Source: Anaerococcus provencensis (GTDB lineage Bacteria > Bacillota > Clostridia > Tissierellales > Peptoniphilaceae). Taken from it: 47,116 nucleotides of DNA. The notes beneath the pieces were generated by a model. It made no database searches. It had not been told where the DNA came from and saw only the letters and a list, made by a program, of their open reading frames with translations. How positions within the stretch are numbered: the first letter of the stretch is position 1; the number at the start of each line of letters is the position of its first letter. Location of the stretch: assembly GCF_000312365.2 (NCBI RefSeq), contig NZ_HG003687.1:1-47116 (forward strand). The letters run 5' to 3'. Position numbers and translations under genes: made by a program. Shown in pieces: positions 35,443 to 44,071 of the stretch.

Positions 35443-36294
35443 ATGTTAAGAAGTGAAATTCAAAAAGAAACGGGTCTAACTAGAAAGGCAATAGAGTATT
35501 ATGAGGATAAAGGACTTATCCATCCTCAAAAATCTGAGAATGGTTATAGAGATTATAGTATAAAGGATTTAGAAATTCTGAAAAAGGTAGCTATATTTAG
35601 AAAATTGGGAATGAGTATCTCAGATATTTATCAGTGTATATCGTCAGCTGGTGATACCCTGTCTTCTGTTTTAAGGAAAAAACAACATCAACTGGACCTT
35701 GATGAAAAAAGGAAAGTAATACTAGAAATGATTGTTAAAGGTGAAAGCAATGACCTAATCAATGAGAAAGTTTCACTACTTGAGGTGGAAGAAACGATCT
35801 ATGAAAAACTAGAAATTGCTTTTCCAGGATATTTAGGACAAATGTTATTTGCTGCCTATCAACCATTTTTGAATGAACCATTAGAAAATGATGGGAAGAA
35901 TTCATTTTACAAATATATAGATTATCTTGATAGGCTTCCTTCGTTTAAATTAACTGAAGAAGAGAAAAAATATATTGATAAGATTAGTTCACCTTTTGAT
36001 ATGAAAACATTGAATGATGTAAATCAGGCTAAGATCGATGCTATTGAGAATCCGGAAAAGTGGATGAAGGATAATGAGGATGCAATTAATCAATATGAAA
36101 GCTATAAAAATAGTGAAGACTATCAAAATAGCATGATGAAACAGATTCAGGATAAGCTTAGAAACTTTATGGAGGAAAATCAATATTATGAAATAGCAAT
36201 TCCACTTATTAGAAAATTTAGCAAGAGCTATGATAATTACTATAAAAAGCTGATAAAGGCAAATGATCAGTATCTAAATTATAAATATCAATAA
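35443..36294 (+). CDS. MerR-family transcriptional regulator with long effector domain
   Basis: 283 residues. N-terminal winged helix with TGLTRKAIEYYEDKGLIHP and a dimerisation coiled coil (about residues 75-115). The ~170-residue C-terminal part is helical, rich in Lys/Asp/Asn, with no recognisable ligand motif. The 19-bp spacer promoter just upstream implies autoregulation by DNA distortion. AAGGAGG before ATG. No target transport gene is adjacent, so the inducer is unknown. Confidence 0.85.
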   Translation: MLRSEIQKETGLTRKAIEYYEDKGLIHPQKSENGYRDYSIKDLEILKKVAIFRKLGMSISDIYQCISSAGDTLSSVLRKKQHQLDLDEKRKVILEMIVKGESNDLINEKVSLLEVEETIYEKLEIAFPGYLGQMLFAAYQPFLNEPLENDGKNSFYKYIDYLDRLPSFKLTEEEKKYIDKISSPFDMKTLNDVNQAKIDAIENPEKWMKDNEDAINQYESYKNSEDYQNSMMKQIQDKLRNFMEENQYYEIAIPLIRKFSKSYDNYYKKLIKANDQYLNYKYQ

Positions 36295-36305
36295 TTATAG
36301 GTAAG

Positions 36306-36333
36306 CACTTACTTGTATTTAGTAGGTGTTTTT
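36306..36333 (+). terminator. Terminator of the MerR-family gene
   Basis: CACTTACT (36306-36313) pairs with AGTAGGTG (36321-36328), one G-U pair, followed by five T. Confidence 0.75.
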
Positions 36334-36433
36334 CTATGCCCAAATGTAAAGAGTTACAGGGTTGATAGAAATACTTTAATTGCATTAAATGCGGTTAGAA
36401 ACTAGACATAGATTGAGGCTTTGGGTAAGGAAC

Positions 36434-36790
36434 GGGACTAAAAAATTGAAAACATCTTATAATTAAGTGTATTTAGTTATATTAGAAAAATAGAATATAG
36501 TATTTTGAATAGTTTGGGATATATCAGACGTTTGGAAAAGAAGAGTGGGAATAGTCCCACCATCTTGGGTGACAGATGCTCAGCATCGGTCATCTGCGAG
36601 ATGAATGCAGAAGCGAAGCTTCAAGTGAGTCCGCAGAACTAAGCGAGGGCGCAAGCCGAGCGCACTTCCTTAAATATTAGGGTGGACAATGTGAGGCATT
36701 TTTCATCTCTGAGATAAGCTTTTGAACCGAGAGGTTCACAAGCGAATCCAGAGAACTAAGCGAGAAAACTCCAAGAGTTTTTGAGAGGAT
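36434..36790. repeat. Intergenic structured repeat cluster 3
   Basis: Diverged copy of 33299-33690. GGGACTA (36434-36440) pairs with TAGTCCC (36552-36558). Module 4 (36559-36646) has CTGCG/CGCAG with GAAGC-GAA-GCTTC. Module 5 (36676-36761) has CTCTG/CAGAG with GAACC-GAGA-GGTTC. Both end AACTAAGCG. No gene is visible. Confidence 0.7.
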
Positions 36791-36912
36791 ATTGCTCAAA
36801 ACTAAAAAATGTTTAAAATTCAACGGTTATAAAGAAAAAAATTATAACCATAATCAACGCACTTGCCCTTAAATGGGATTCGATTAGAGTATTTTGGTTA
36901 CGGTTTTTTATA

Positions 36913-36952
36913 TATAATCATTACGTGTCTAATACTACTTTACACGTAGTAT
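36913..36952 (+). promoter_or_regulatory. PadR promoter and operator
   Basis: A TATAAT at 36913-36918 is followed by the dyad ATACTAC-N7-GTAGTAT (36932-36938, 36946-36952), overlapping a second dyad TACGTGT/ACACGTA. ATACT/AGTAT dyads are typical PadR sites, suggesting autorepression. Confidence 0.55.
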
Positions 36953-36996
36953 GTTTGGTGATCTAATTTAGATAATCAAATACGGAGGTGTTATCA

Positions 36997-37332
36997 ATGG
37001 AAAATAATTTACAGAAACACATTCCTTTAACCGAAACAATGTTTCTTGTTTTATTAACAATGCTGGAAGAGAATTATGGTTACAGAGTTTCACAAGAAGT
37101 TGAAGAAATAACTAATGGAAGGATTATTTTAGGTCCAGGAACCTTATATGGAGCTATAAATAACCTTAATAAGAAAGGATGGATTAAATTAGTTGATAAA
37201 GATGATAGTGGCAAAAAAGTTTATATAGCCACAGATATTGGAAGAGAATTAGTTTCATTAGAAATTAATAGAATGAAAAATTTGGTTTTAAAAGGAGAAA
37301 AGAAATTTAAAAAGGAGGAAGACTATGAATAA
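36997..37332 (+). CDS. PadR-family transcriptional repressor
   Basis: 111 residues. Short PadR protein with winged helix TMLEENYGYRVSQEVEEITNGRIILGPGTLYGAINNLNKKGWI (signature GPGTLYGAI). I chose ATG 36997 because GGAGGTG (36984-36990) is correctly spaced; GTG 36988 lies within it. Overlaps the DUF2812 gene by 8 bp, the usual PadR-DUF2812 pairing. Confidence 0.92.
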   Translation: MENNLQKHIPLTETMFLVLLTMLEENYGYRVSQEVEEITNGRIILGPGTLYGAINNLNKKGWIKLVDKDDSGKKVYIATDIGRELVSLEINRMKNLVLKGEKKFKKEEDYE

Positions 37333-37912
37333 AATAAAAATTTTTCTAAATCCTATAGAAGGCAGAGAAAAATATTTAAATCATATAGCCAATGAGGGAT
37401 ATCGACTTGTAAAAAGCGGATCAACTATACATGAATTTGAAAAAACTAATTCGGACCATAGGTACGCTGTCGAGTATATAGGATATATGAATAACAAGGA
37501 AAGAAAAAAATACACAGAATTTTTAAATAGTATGAACTTAAAAGTTTTTACTGCTCCACTTAATGTTGGGAAACTTAGTTTTGGCAATGTAAAATTAAGA
37601 CCTTACAACTCCCCCAAAAGTATGATAGCGACTTCTCCAGGAATGATCAACAAAGAAATCTTGATAATTGAAACAGACGGAAGTAAGAAAATACCAATTT
37701 TTTCTGATAAGGAAAGTAAAAATGTAGATATTAATAGGAGAAAAGCTCCATATTACTATCTTTTATTTTTCTCTATACTTATAATTCTACTAGCATTATT
37801 TAAAGTAATTGATTATAAAACAATAATTTTAGCTGCTATATTATTTGTTTTATCCAGTTTTGGATTATATAAATTATATTCAATCAAAGAAGATAAAATA
37901 AGAAGTCTATGA
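37325..37912 (+). CDS. DUF2812 membrane protein
   Basis: 195 residues. N-terminal DUF2812 domain (EKYLNHIANEGYRLVKSG and HRYAVEYIGYM), an unknown middle, and two C-terminal membrane helices (about 143-162 and 167-185). DUF2812 genes are commonly paired with PadR repressors and often linked to membrane stress. AAGGAGGAAG before ATG. Confidence 0.85.
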   Translation: MNKIKIFLNPIEGREKYLNHIANEGYRLVKSGSTIHEFEKTNSDHRYAVEYIGYMNNKERKKYTEFLNSMNLKVFTAPLNVGKLSFGNVKLRPYNSPKSMIATSPGMINKEILIIETDGSKKIPIFSDKESKNVDINRRKAPYYYLLFFSILIILLALFKVIDYKTIILAAILFVLSSFGLYKLYSIKEDKIRSL

Positions 37913-38149
37913 AAAGATAAGACCAGCGTTACATGTTTACATAGCAAGCATGAAATTAAATTTTGTGCGTGTAACGTAGATATGAATATGCAATATAAGA
38001 AGTATTAGTAGCTGTTTAATAGATGATTTTTTCTTACTCACCTGCATGTAATGTTGACACTCCCCAATTGTTTCAAACCGCTCTACTTGGGTATATTTAT
38101 TTTAGTGTATATGTAACAAATAGTTTATTATAATAAAGGGAGATGTATT

Positions 38150-38695
38150 ATGAGTAAAAAAATTGGTTTTATTGTGGGGAGTTTGAGGAAAGATTCTTAC
38201 AATAGAAAAGTTGCAGAGAATATAGCGGAGCTTTTGCCAGAAGGCTTTGAGGCAAGCTTTATTGAAATTGGCGATTTGCCTTTATACAATGAAGAATATG
38301 ATGATGGAACATTAGAAACTCCGGAGTCTTATACTAGATTTAGAAGTGAATTAGCAAATACGGATGCTTTTATATTTGTTTCTCCTGAGTACAACAGGGC
38401 TATGCCAGCTAGCATCAAAAATGCTATCGATGTTGGATCAAGACCATATGAAGATATGAAATGGGCTGGCAAGAAGGTTGCTGTTATAAGTGCGTCTGTG
38501 TCTATGACTGCCGGTGTGAGGGCAAATTATGAAGTTAGAACATCTTTGGCATTTTTAGGGGCAACAGTTTTGGCTCAACCAGAAGTGATGCTATCAGAGA
38601 TAAACAAATGCTTTGATGAAAATGGAAATATGATTGAATTTACAAAAGAATTTTTACAAATGTTTGTTGAGAAATTTGTAGAATTTGTAAAATAA
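38150..38695 (+). CDS. NADPH-dependent FMN reductase
   Basis: 181 residues, flavodoxin-like. FMN phosphate loop GSLRKDSYNRKVAE and the SPEYNRAMPASIKNAID signature are intact. Probably reduces quinones, azo compounds or free flavin; the physiological substrate is unknown. AAAGGGAG before ATG. Confidence 0.93.
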   Translation: MSKKIGFIVGSLRKDSYNRKVAENIAELLPEGFEASFIEIGDLPLYNEEYDDGTLETPESYTRFRSELANTDAFIFVSPEYNRAMPASIKNAIDVGSRPYEDMKWAGKKVAVISASVSMTAGVRANYEVRTSLAFLGATVLAQPEVMLSEINKCFDENGNMIEFTKEFLQMFVEKFVEFVK

Positions 38696-38704
38696 TCTTT
38701 GGGG

Positions 38705-38735
38705 GCTGTCAGATGATGCTGATGGCTCTTTTTTT
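38705..38735 (+). terminator. Terminator after the FMN reductase gene
   Basis: GCTGTCAG (38705-38712) pairs with CTGATGGC (38719-38726) with one G-U pair, followed by a T-run. Confidence 0.8.
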
Positions 38736-38868
38736 GTGAAAGTTTTATATCTTGTGAGAGTACTGATACATTAAATCATTTAACTTATCTGTTATAATAG
38801 AATAAAACGTAGTATTCATAGAAAGAATAATTTTAAATTCTTAGAAATGTTATTAGAAAAGAGGAAAT

Positions 38869-39327
38869 ATGGTAAAAGTTATTGTATTACTAATGTTAAT
38901 TGTCCCGACTATTTATAACTTCATGGTCCAAAGAAATAATAAAATTAGGGTAAAAAAGAATTCTGACCTAGGATTTATCTTAGCGATTTTTGCGTCTATT
39001 ACTAGCCTTTTCTGGTATAGGTTAGATAGGACTCTTATGGGTTTTCTTATTCTGCTATCTGCAATCTTGCTTGTATATACCATAGGATTTTTAGCGGGTC
39101 TTGGCAAAGATGGTATTAGTGTTTTTATGGGCTATAGTCCTATCCTAAAATTTATTAACTTTGATCAGATAAAAGATATAAATGTTGCAGAAAATTACAA
39201 TGACATTAAACTTAGGATAAATGCCTTTGGTGATACATATAAGCAAGTTTATGAAATGAAAGATAAAGAGCAAATGATTAAAATATTAGATGAAAATAGA
39301 TTGATTAAGGGAGATAAATATGCTTGA
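38869..39327 (+). CDS. Hypothetical membrane protein
   Basis: 152 residues, not assigned. Three hydrophobic segments (about 2-16, 31-44 and 52-74) and a C-terminal soluble part (about 85-150) resembling the PH-like DUF5673 group (FINFDQIKDINVAENYNDIKL). GAGGAAAT precedes ATG. Overlaps the methyltransferase gene by 8 bp. A TATAAT at 38793-38798 may start the transcript. Confidence 0.75.
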   Translation: MVKVIVLLMLIVPTIYNFMVQRNNKIRVKKNSDLGFILAIFASITSLFWYRLDRTLMGFLILLSAILLVYTIGFLAGLGKDGISVFMGYSPILKFINFDQIKDINVAENYNDIKLRINAFGDTYKQVYEMKDKEQMIKILDENRLIKGDKYA

Positions 39328-39934
39328 TAACAAGGGTTTTGACCTATGGGCAGATGATTACGACAAAAGCGTTGGCCTATCAGATGATGACAATACTTAT
39401 CCATTTGCAGGATACAAGGAGATTCTGAATAAGATTTATAATGAGGTTCTTTCCATTGATGCTAAAAGAGTTTTGGACATAGGCTTTGGAACAGGAACTC
39501 TTACCAGCCAACTTTATGAAAAGGGAATCGAAATTTATGGCCAAGATTTTTCTAATGAAATGTTTGATATAGCAAGAGAGAAAATGCCCCATGCAAAGCT
39601 ATACTCCAAAGATTTCTCCAAAGGACTGGACGAGGCGCTTCTTACAAACAAATACGATGCAATCATCGCAACATACTCCCTCCACCATTTAGAAGATGGG
39701 GATAAGGTTAACTTTATCAAGTCACTATCGCCTCTATTAAATGACGGAGGAAAAATTTTGATAGGAGATGTGGCTTTTAATACTCGCCATGAATTGGAAG
39801 CTTGTAAAAATCAAGCAGGAAGCGATTGGGACTATGATGAATTTTACTTTGTATATGATGAAATCAAAGACAGTTTCCCAAATTCTTCCTTTGACCAGTT
39901 ATCCCATTGTGCTGGTATAATATCTATAGGATAG
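39320..39934 (+). CDS. Class I SAM-dependent methyltransferase
   Basis: 204 residues. SAM-binding motif I is VLDIGFGTGTLTSQ; DFSNEMFDIAREK and YDAIIATYSLHHLED match motifs II to IV. The substrate cannot be told. Probably a small-molecule methyltransferase. Overlaps the upstream membrane protein gene. Confidence 0.9.
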   Translation: MLDNKGFDLWADDYDKSVGLSDDDNTYPFAGYKEILNKIYNEVLSIDAKRVLDIGFGTGTLTSQLYEKGIEIYGQDFSNEMFDIAREKMPHAKLYSKDFSKGLDEALLTNKYDAIIATYSLHHLEDGDKVNFIKSLSPLLNDGGKILIGDVAFNTRHELEACKNQAGSDWDYDEFYFVYDEIKDSFPNSSFDQLSHCAGIISIG

Positions 39935-39960
39935 TTTCTTAGAATGAAAGCGAGATTACT

Positions 39961-40536
39961 ATGGATAAAAGTAGTGAAGAATACATCAGCAAAAAAAGAG
40001 CCATTGAACTCTGGGATTCGGGCAATATAGATAATTTTGAAATTGGCACAGTCAAGGGGCTTATGGACATACATTATGCCCTATTTCATGACCTTGAAGG
40101 ATTTGATGCAGGCAAGATTCGAAATGTCAACATATCAAAGGGGAATTTCCGATTTGCTAATTCTATGTATCTGGAGCCTGCTCTTGACGCAATTGAACGA
40201 ATGCCCGAAAATAATTTTGATCAAATAATTGAAAAGTACGTGGAAATGAATGTGGCACATCCTTTTATTGAAGGCAACGGAAGAGCAACGAGGATATGGC
40301 TTGACTTGATTTTAAAAAAGAATTTGGACAAGTGCATAGACTGGCAAAGGGTAGATAAGGTTGATTACCTGGAATTTATGAAAATTAGTCCTGTTAGAAG
40401 CAAGTACATCAAGATGCTTTTAAAAGAAGCTCTAACAGAAAAAATATCTGACAGAGAGGTGTTTATGAAGGGGCTCGATCAATCATATATTTATGAAGGT
40501 CTGGATGATTATAGATCTGAGGATATTGATTATTAG
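39961..40536 (+). CDS. Fic-family protein adenylyltransferase (class III type)
   Basis: 191 residues. Fic core motif HPFIEGNGRATR near residue 100. The C-terminus carries SYIYEG (Ser175 to Gly180), matching the inhibitory motif (S/T)xxxE(G/N) placed C-terminally as in class III Fic proteins such as NmFic, which has the same total length. It should AMPylate a protein target, in NmFic's case DNA gyrase, with self-inhibition by Glu179. No separate antitoxin gene is adjacent, as expected for class III. Confidence 0.9.
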   Translation: MDKSSEEYISKKRAIELWDSGNIDNFEIGTVKGLMDIHYALFHDLEGFDAGKIRNVNISKGNFRFANSMYLEPALDAIERMPENNFDQIIEKYVEMNVAHPFIEGNGRATRIWLDLILKKNLDKCIDWQRVDKVDYLEFMKISPVRSKYIKMLLKEALTEKISDREVFMKGLDQSYIYEGLDDYRSEDIDY

Positions 40537-40564
40537 GCTGATAAATAATATTTATACATGATTT

Positions 40565-40587
40565 AACCGTGTGCAATTCGGCACGGT
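40565..40587 (+). terminator. Hairpin after the fic gene, terminator-like
   Basis: AACCGTG and CACGGTT form a perfect 7-bp stem around an 9-10 nt loop; no T-run follows, so it is a weak call. Confidence 0.35.
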
Positions 40588-40661
40588 TGCCAGCTTAAGA
40601 TAAGCAAAGCTAAAAATCATACAGCAATGCATTTAAATTATAAGATCACATGGGGAAAAAA

Positions 40662-41093
40662 TTGATTCGTTTAGAAGAAATATCTGAAGAAAATTTTAAT
40701 CAGTGCATAAATCTAGATCCTGGGGTCACAAACGAAGACTTTGCAGATAGCGTGGCCTACTCTTTGGCGGAAGCTTGGCTTTATTATCCTGATATGAGGC
40801 CCTTTGCCATCTCCATGGATGGAGAGCTTATTGGTTTTGCCTTGCTATATCTTGGTGAGGATAACTTTCAGATTATAAACTTTTTTATTGTAGATGAGTT
40901 CAGGGATAGGGGCTATGGCAGACAAGCTGCGAGACTCTGCATAGATTATTTAAAGGATGTTTACAAGGCAGATAGGATATCTGTTCCTGTTGATTGTAGG
41001 AATATTAAGGCTATAAAATTTTGGAGAGACTTAGGTTTTGAGGAATCAGAAAATATCGAAGATGGATATCTATTTATGAGATTCCACTTGTAA
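40662..41093 (+). CDS. GNAT-family N-acetyltransferase
   Basis: 143 residues from TTG 40662, or 147 from ATG 40650. The shorter form starts IRLEEISEENF, usual for the family, and the GGGG within the longer start would be its ribosome site. Acetyl-CoA loop: VDEFRDRGYGRQAARL (R/QxxGxG/A form). The C-terminal FWRDLGFEESEN block is conserved. Substrate unknown. Confidence 0.9.
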   Translation: MIRLEEISEENFNQCINLDPGVTNEDFADSVAYSLAEAWLYYPDMRPFAISMDGELIGFALLYLGEDNFQIINFFIVDEFRDRGYGRQAARLCIDYLKDVYKADRISVPVDCRNIKAIKFWRDLGFEESENIEDGYLFMRFHL

Positions 41094-41158
41094 AGGTCTC
41101 ATTTCACCAACTTGGCTTTAGCAAGAAATAGTAGTATATTCTAAGGAAAATATAAAAC

Positions 41159-41251
41159 ATGGAGGTAAGTTTAATTGATTTTATAAGCAATATGGAAATT
41201 TTGATACTGATATTTAGCTCGTTGAGCTTATTTTGGTATGCCATATTGTGA
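41159..41251 (+). CDS. 30-residue hydrophobic leader peptide upstream of the ABC-F gene
   Basis: The frame reads MEVSLIDFISNMEI, then a hydrophobic stretch ending LSLFWYAIL. AAGGAAAA lies 7-8 nt before ATG. Its stop codon TGA (41249-41251) lies inside the sequence that can pair with the 5' arm of the following terminator. Leader peptides of this kind control many ribosome-protecting ABC-F genes. Alternative: a small membrane toxin. Confidence 0.5.
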   Translation: MEVSLIDFISNMEILILIFSSLSLFWYAIL

Positions 41252-41312
41252 ATAAGATTAGTCTGCTTATCTAAGGATACGTCTATTCACTTTTTGTGGA
41301 TAGGCTTTTTTT
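41248..41312 (+). promoter_or_regulatory. Transcription attenuator of the ABC-F gene
   Basis: Terminator: CTATTCAC (41283-41290), loop TTTTT, GTGGATAG (41296-41303), then a T-run from 41306. Antiterminator: GTGAATA (41248-41254) is exactly complementary to TATTCAC (41284-41290). Pairing of the two would break the terminator. Confidence 0.6.
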
Positions 41313-41349
41313 ATTTTTCATAATGTGGCATAGGTTCAAAGGAGGATAT

Positions 41350-42873
41350 ATGTTACAGATAAAAGATTTAACAATACGATTAATAGAAGACGACAGGATT
41401 ATTATCAAGGATTTTGATTTGACATTGAATGATGGAGACAAGATTGGACTTATTGGAGAAGAGGGCAATGGCAAATCAATCCTTTTAAAAGCGATAGTAG
41501 ATAGGGAAAATACAGAAAAATTTGCTAGTATTAGTGGAGAAATCTATAAGAATAATGAGATAATTGGCTACATGCCCCAGTCCTTGCCCAATGAGTACGC
41601 AAAGATGACTTCTTTGGCGTATCTTTACCACAAGCTTTCTTATGAAACCATAGATTACAAGCTCTTGTATAGGTATATGAGTGAGTTCGACTTGCCAGAT
41701 GATATCCTGGCAGAAGATAGACCTGTGGCAAGCCTTTCTGGTGGGGAGAAGATAAAGTTTCTCTTGCTAGTAGACCTGCTAAAAAATCCTAGTGTATTTC
41801 TCTTTGACGAACCCAGCAATGACTTGGATTATGAGTCGGTAGCTTGGCTGGGAGATTTTATGGAAAGTTTAGAAATACCCCTTATCTTTGTATCCCACGA
41901 TACTTCTTTGCTAAGAAAGATAGCTAATAGGATTGTCCACCTAGAACAGATTAGGAGAAGAAGTGTGGCAAAGCACTCTATTTCAAACAATACCTATGAT
42001 GAGTATGTGAGAAAAAGACAAAACTTTATCATAAATGAAACTACCAGGGCTAATAAAGAGCGAGAAGAATTTGACAAAAAATTATACAAATACAAAAGAG
42101 TCCACGATGCTGTCCAGCATGACCTTAGAGCGACTAAGGATGACTTAATCGGTAGAAATCTAAAGGATAAGATGCACACTGTAAAATCCATTGGCAAGAG
42201 ATTAGAAAAAGAAGAGGAAAATCTGACCAAAAAACCAGACTATGAAGAAGCCATAGACATATTTTTTGATGGTGACATCAGAGTTCCCAATGGCAAGCAA
42301 ATCCTAGATTTTAAGAAAGATGAGCTAAGGATTGAAAGGAAGGTCTTAGCTAGAAATATTGACTTACAAATCATAGGACCAGAGAAAATCTGCATCGTTG
42401 GCAAAAATGGAGCTGGCAAAACCACTCTCCTTAAAGAAATCCTAAAAGAATGTGAGAACCTCAATCTAAAAGTAGGATATATGCCCCAATCATATTTTGC
42501 ATATGAAATAGATAATATTAGCGCCATTGATTACTTGTCACGATCTTTTTCCAAAGAAGAAAATATCAAAATATCAAACTTTCTAGGATCTTTAAATTTC
42601 AAAAGAGAAGAAATGTATAGAAATATATCAGACCTATCAGGCGGACAAAAAGCCAAACTTTTCTTTGCTAAGATGAACTTAGACAAGGCAGAGGTCCTAA
42701 TCCTTGACGAGCCAACCAGGAATCTTTCTCCACTTTCAAAACCAGAGATTATAGATGCACTCAAAGCTTACAAGGGAGCCATAATAGCTGTATCCCACGA
42801 CAAGGACTTCATAGACCAGGTTTTTGACAAGGTTTATGAGCTTAATAATCAAGGTTTAAAAATAATAGCCTAA
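41350..42873 (+). CDS. ABC-F family ATPase
   Basis: 507 residues from ATG 41350, with AAGGAGGA immediately upstream; an in-frame GTG at 41296 falls in the terminator. Two nucleotide domains: Walker A GEEGNGKS and GKNGAGKT, signatures SLSGGEK and LSGGQK, Walker B FLFDEPSNDLD and LILDEPTRNLS. No membrane segment. The interdomain linker (about 200-300, rich in Lys/Arg/Glu) is the usual ribosome-reaching part. Members protect ribosomes from antibiotics or help translation; the attenuator upstream favours an inducible protection role, which is inferred. Confidence 0.88.
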   Translation: MLQIKDLTIRLIEDDRIIIKDFDLTLNDGDKIGLIGEEGNGKSILLKAIVDRENTEKFASISGEIYKNNEIIGYMPQSLPNEYAKMTSLAYLYHKLSYETIDYKLLYRYMSEFDLPDDILAEDRPVASLSGGEKIKFLLLVDLLKNPSVFLFDEPSNDLDYESVAWLGDFMESLEIPLIFVSHDTSLLRKIANRIVHLEQIRRRSVAKHSISNNTYDEYVRKRQNFIINETTRANKEREEFDKKLYKYKRVHDAVQHDLRATKDDLIGRNLKDKMHTVKSIGKRLEKEEENLTKKPDYEEAIDIFFDGDIRVPNGKQILDFKKDELRIERKVLARNIDLQIIGPEKICIVGKNGAGKTTLLKEILKECENLNLKVGYMPQSYFAYEIDNISAIDYLSRSFSKEENIKISNFLGSLNFKREEMYRNISDLSGGQKAKLFFAKMNLDKAEVLILDEPTRNLSPLSKPEIIDALKAYKGAIIAVSHDKDFIDQVFDKVYELNNQGLKIIA

Positions 42874-42880
42874 TCCTTTC

Positions 42881-42917
42881 ATTATCGCCTAAAATGTACC
42901 ATATTTTAGGCGATAAT
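42881..42917. terminator. Perfect 15-bp hairpin after the ABC-F gene
   Basis: ATTATCGCCTAAAAT (42881-42895) and ATTTTAGGCGATAAT (42903-42917) pair fully. There is no T-run of normal length; it could work as a bidirectional terminator. Confidence 0.5.
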
Positions 42918-42973
42918 TCAATTCTTAGGCGATGTTAGGGGGTATATAGTGAGCAAAGCTAAAGGAGGGAATT

Positions 42974-43144
42974 ATGAAAGAAAACAAAACAATTGTCAAT
43001 AAGACTGTAAGAGAGGGAATTACCTTTGGCTCAGCCCTTGCCATAGTTATTTCCTACACCACTTGGCATTCTATCCCTTGGGCAATCTTCCACGGAGTTT
43101 TAAGCTGGGCCTATGTTATATACTTTGCTCTAGTACATAAATAA
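42974..43144 (+). CDS. Small membrane protein, 56 residues
   Basis: AAAGGAGGG precedes ATG 42974. The product begins MKENKTIVNKTVREGITFGS and has two hydrophobic segments (ALAIVISYTTW, then VLSWAYVIYFAL) split by HSIPWAIFHG. I do not recognise the family. Good ribosome site, balanced composition and a normal stop support that it is real. Confidence 0.75.
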   Translation: MKENKTIVNKTVREGITFGSALAIVISYTTWHSIPWAIFHGVLSWAYVIYFALVHK

Positions 43145-43290
43145 TAGATGATCTTGGTAGGCCAGCATTTTGAAGCTGATAAATAATCAGAAACCCTATT
43201 ATCTAGGCTTTGGTCCTCTGCAAAATAAATATTTATTATCTTAGGATTGATGATATAGTTAAGCTAAGAATACATAAAAGTGAGAGAAAA

Positions 43291-44058
43291 ATGAAAATAT
43301 TACAAAGAATTTTAAAGCAAAGCCTTATCTTTGCCATACTAATAGCAATAAGTGCTTGCCAAAACAATAGTGCAGAGACCGAGAAGCCAGCCAAGATTTA
43401 TCTTTATGGTGAAGAGCACGGCACGGAAGCTGATACAGATAAGGAGTTTTCCCTTTGGAAAGATTATTATGACAATCAAGGAATGAGAAATCTATTCCTC
43501 GAAGTACCAAATTTTGTAGCAGGCTACCTAAACCGATGGATGGATGAGGATGATGATCAAATCCTAGAAATCCTTAGAGACCAGTACAAATATGCCCAGG
43601 GCAACAAACTCAAACATTATGGCACATTGCTAAGGAGTATCAAAAAAGAATGTCCAGAAACTGTCTTTTATGGGACAGACATTAGTGATTTTAATGACAG
43701 CTTGGGACAGGGATATCTAAAACTTTTAGATAAAAATAAGGACAAGACAGAAATCGACAGGGTCAAAGAGGTAATGGACCAAGGCGATAGAAGAGATGCC
43801 TATATCAAAGAGTACAAAGAAAACCAAGAAGATACCCGCCTAGCAAGGATAGCTGATTATAGGGAACAAATGTTAGTCGAAAACTTCATTTACGAATTTG
43901 ACCAACTAAAAGATAAAAGAATCATGGGTATATACGGAGCCTATCATGTGACCAATCCAGAAAAGATTCAAATGGGCGAAGCAGAAATAATGGCAGACCA
44001 GCTAAAAAGCCACTATGGTGATATAGTATCTACAAAAATTTTGGCTCAAATGGAATAG
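43291..44058 (+). CDS. Putative lipoprotein with TraB/ChaN- or erythromycin-esterase-like fold
   Basis: 255 residues from ATG 43291, where a signal peptide with lipobox ISAC begins. The mature part starts with a strand followed by GEEHGTEADTD, recalling the GExHG motif of the EreA/ChaN/TraB superfamily, and later has YGAYH and RDAYIKEYKEN-like helices. The function is not determined; a surface hydrolase or a haem- or ligand-binding protein is possible. The open frame upstream of 43291 lacks a ribosome site. Confidence 0.6.
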   Translation: MKILQRILKQSLIFAILIAISACQNNSAETEKPAKIYLYGEEHGTEADTDKEFSLWKDYYDNQGMRNLFLEVPNFVAGYLNRWMDEDDDQILEILRDQYKYAQGNKLKHYGTLLRSIKKECPETVFYGTDISDFNDSLGQGYLKLLDKNKDKTEIDRVKEVMDQGDRRDAYIKEYKENQEDTRLARIADYREQMLVENFIYEFDQLKDKRIMGIYGAYHVTNPEKIQMGEAEIMADQLKSHYGDIVSTKILAQME

Positions 44059-44071
44059 TAAATATAGAGAG

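Noticed and set aside
41296..41349. Longer N-terminus of the ABC-F protein starting at GTG 41296
   Set aside because: It would begin inside the attenuator terminator without a ribosome site, whereas ATG 41350 has AAGGAGGA.
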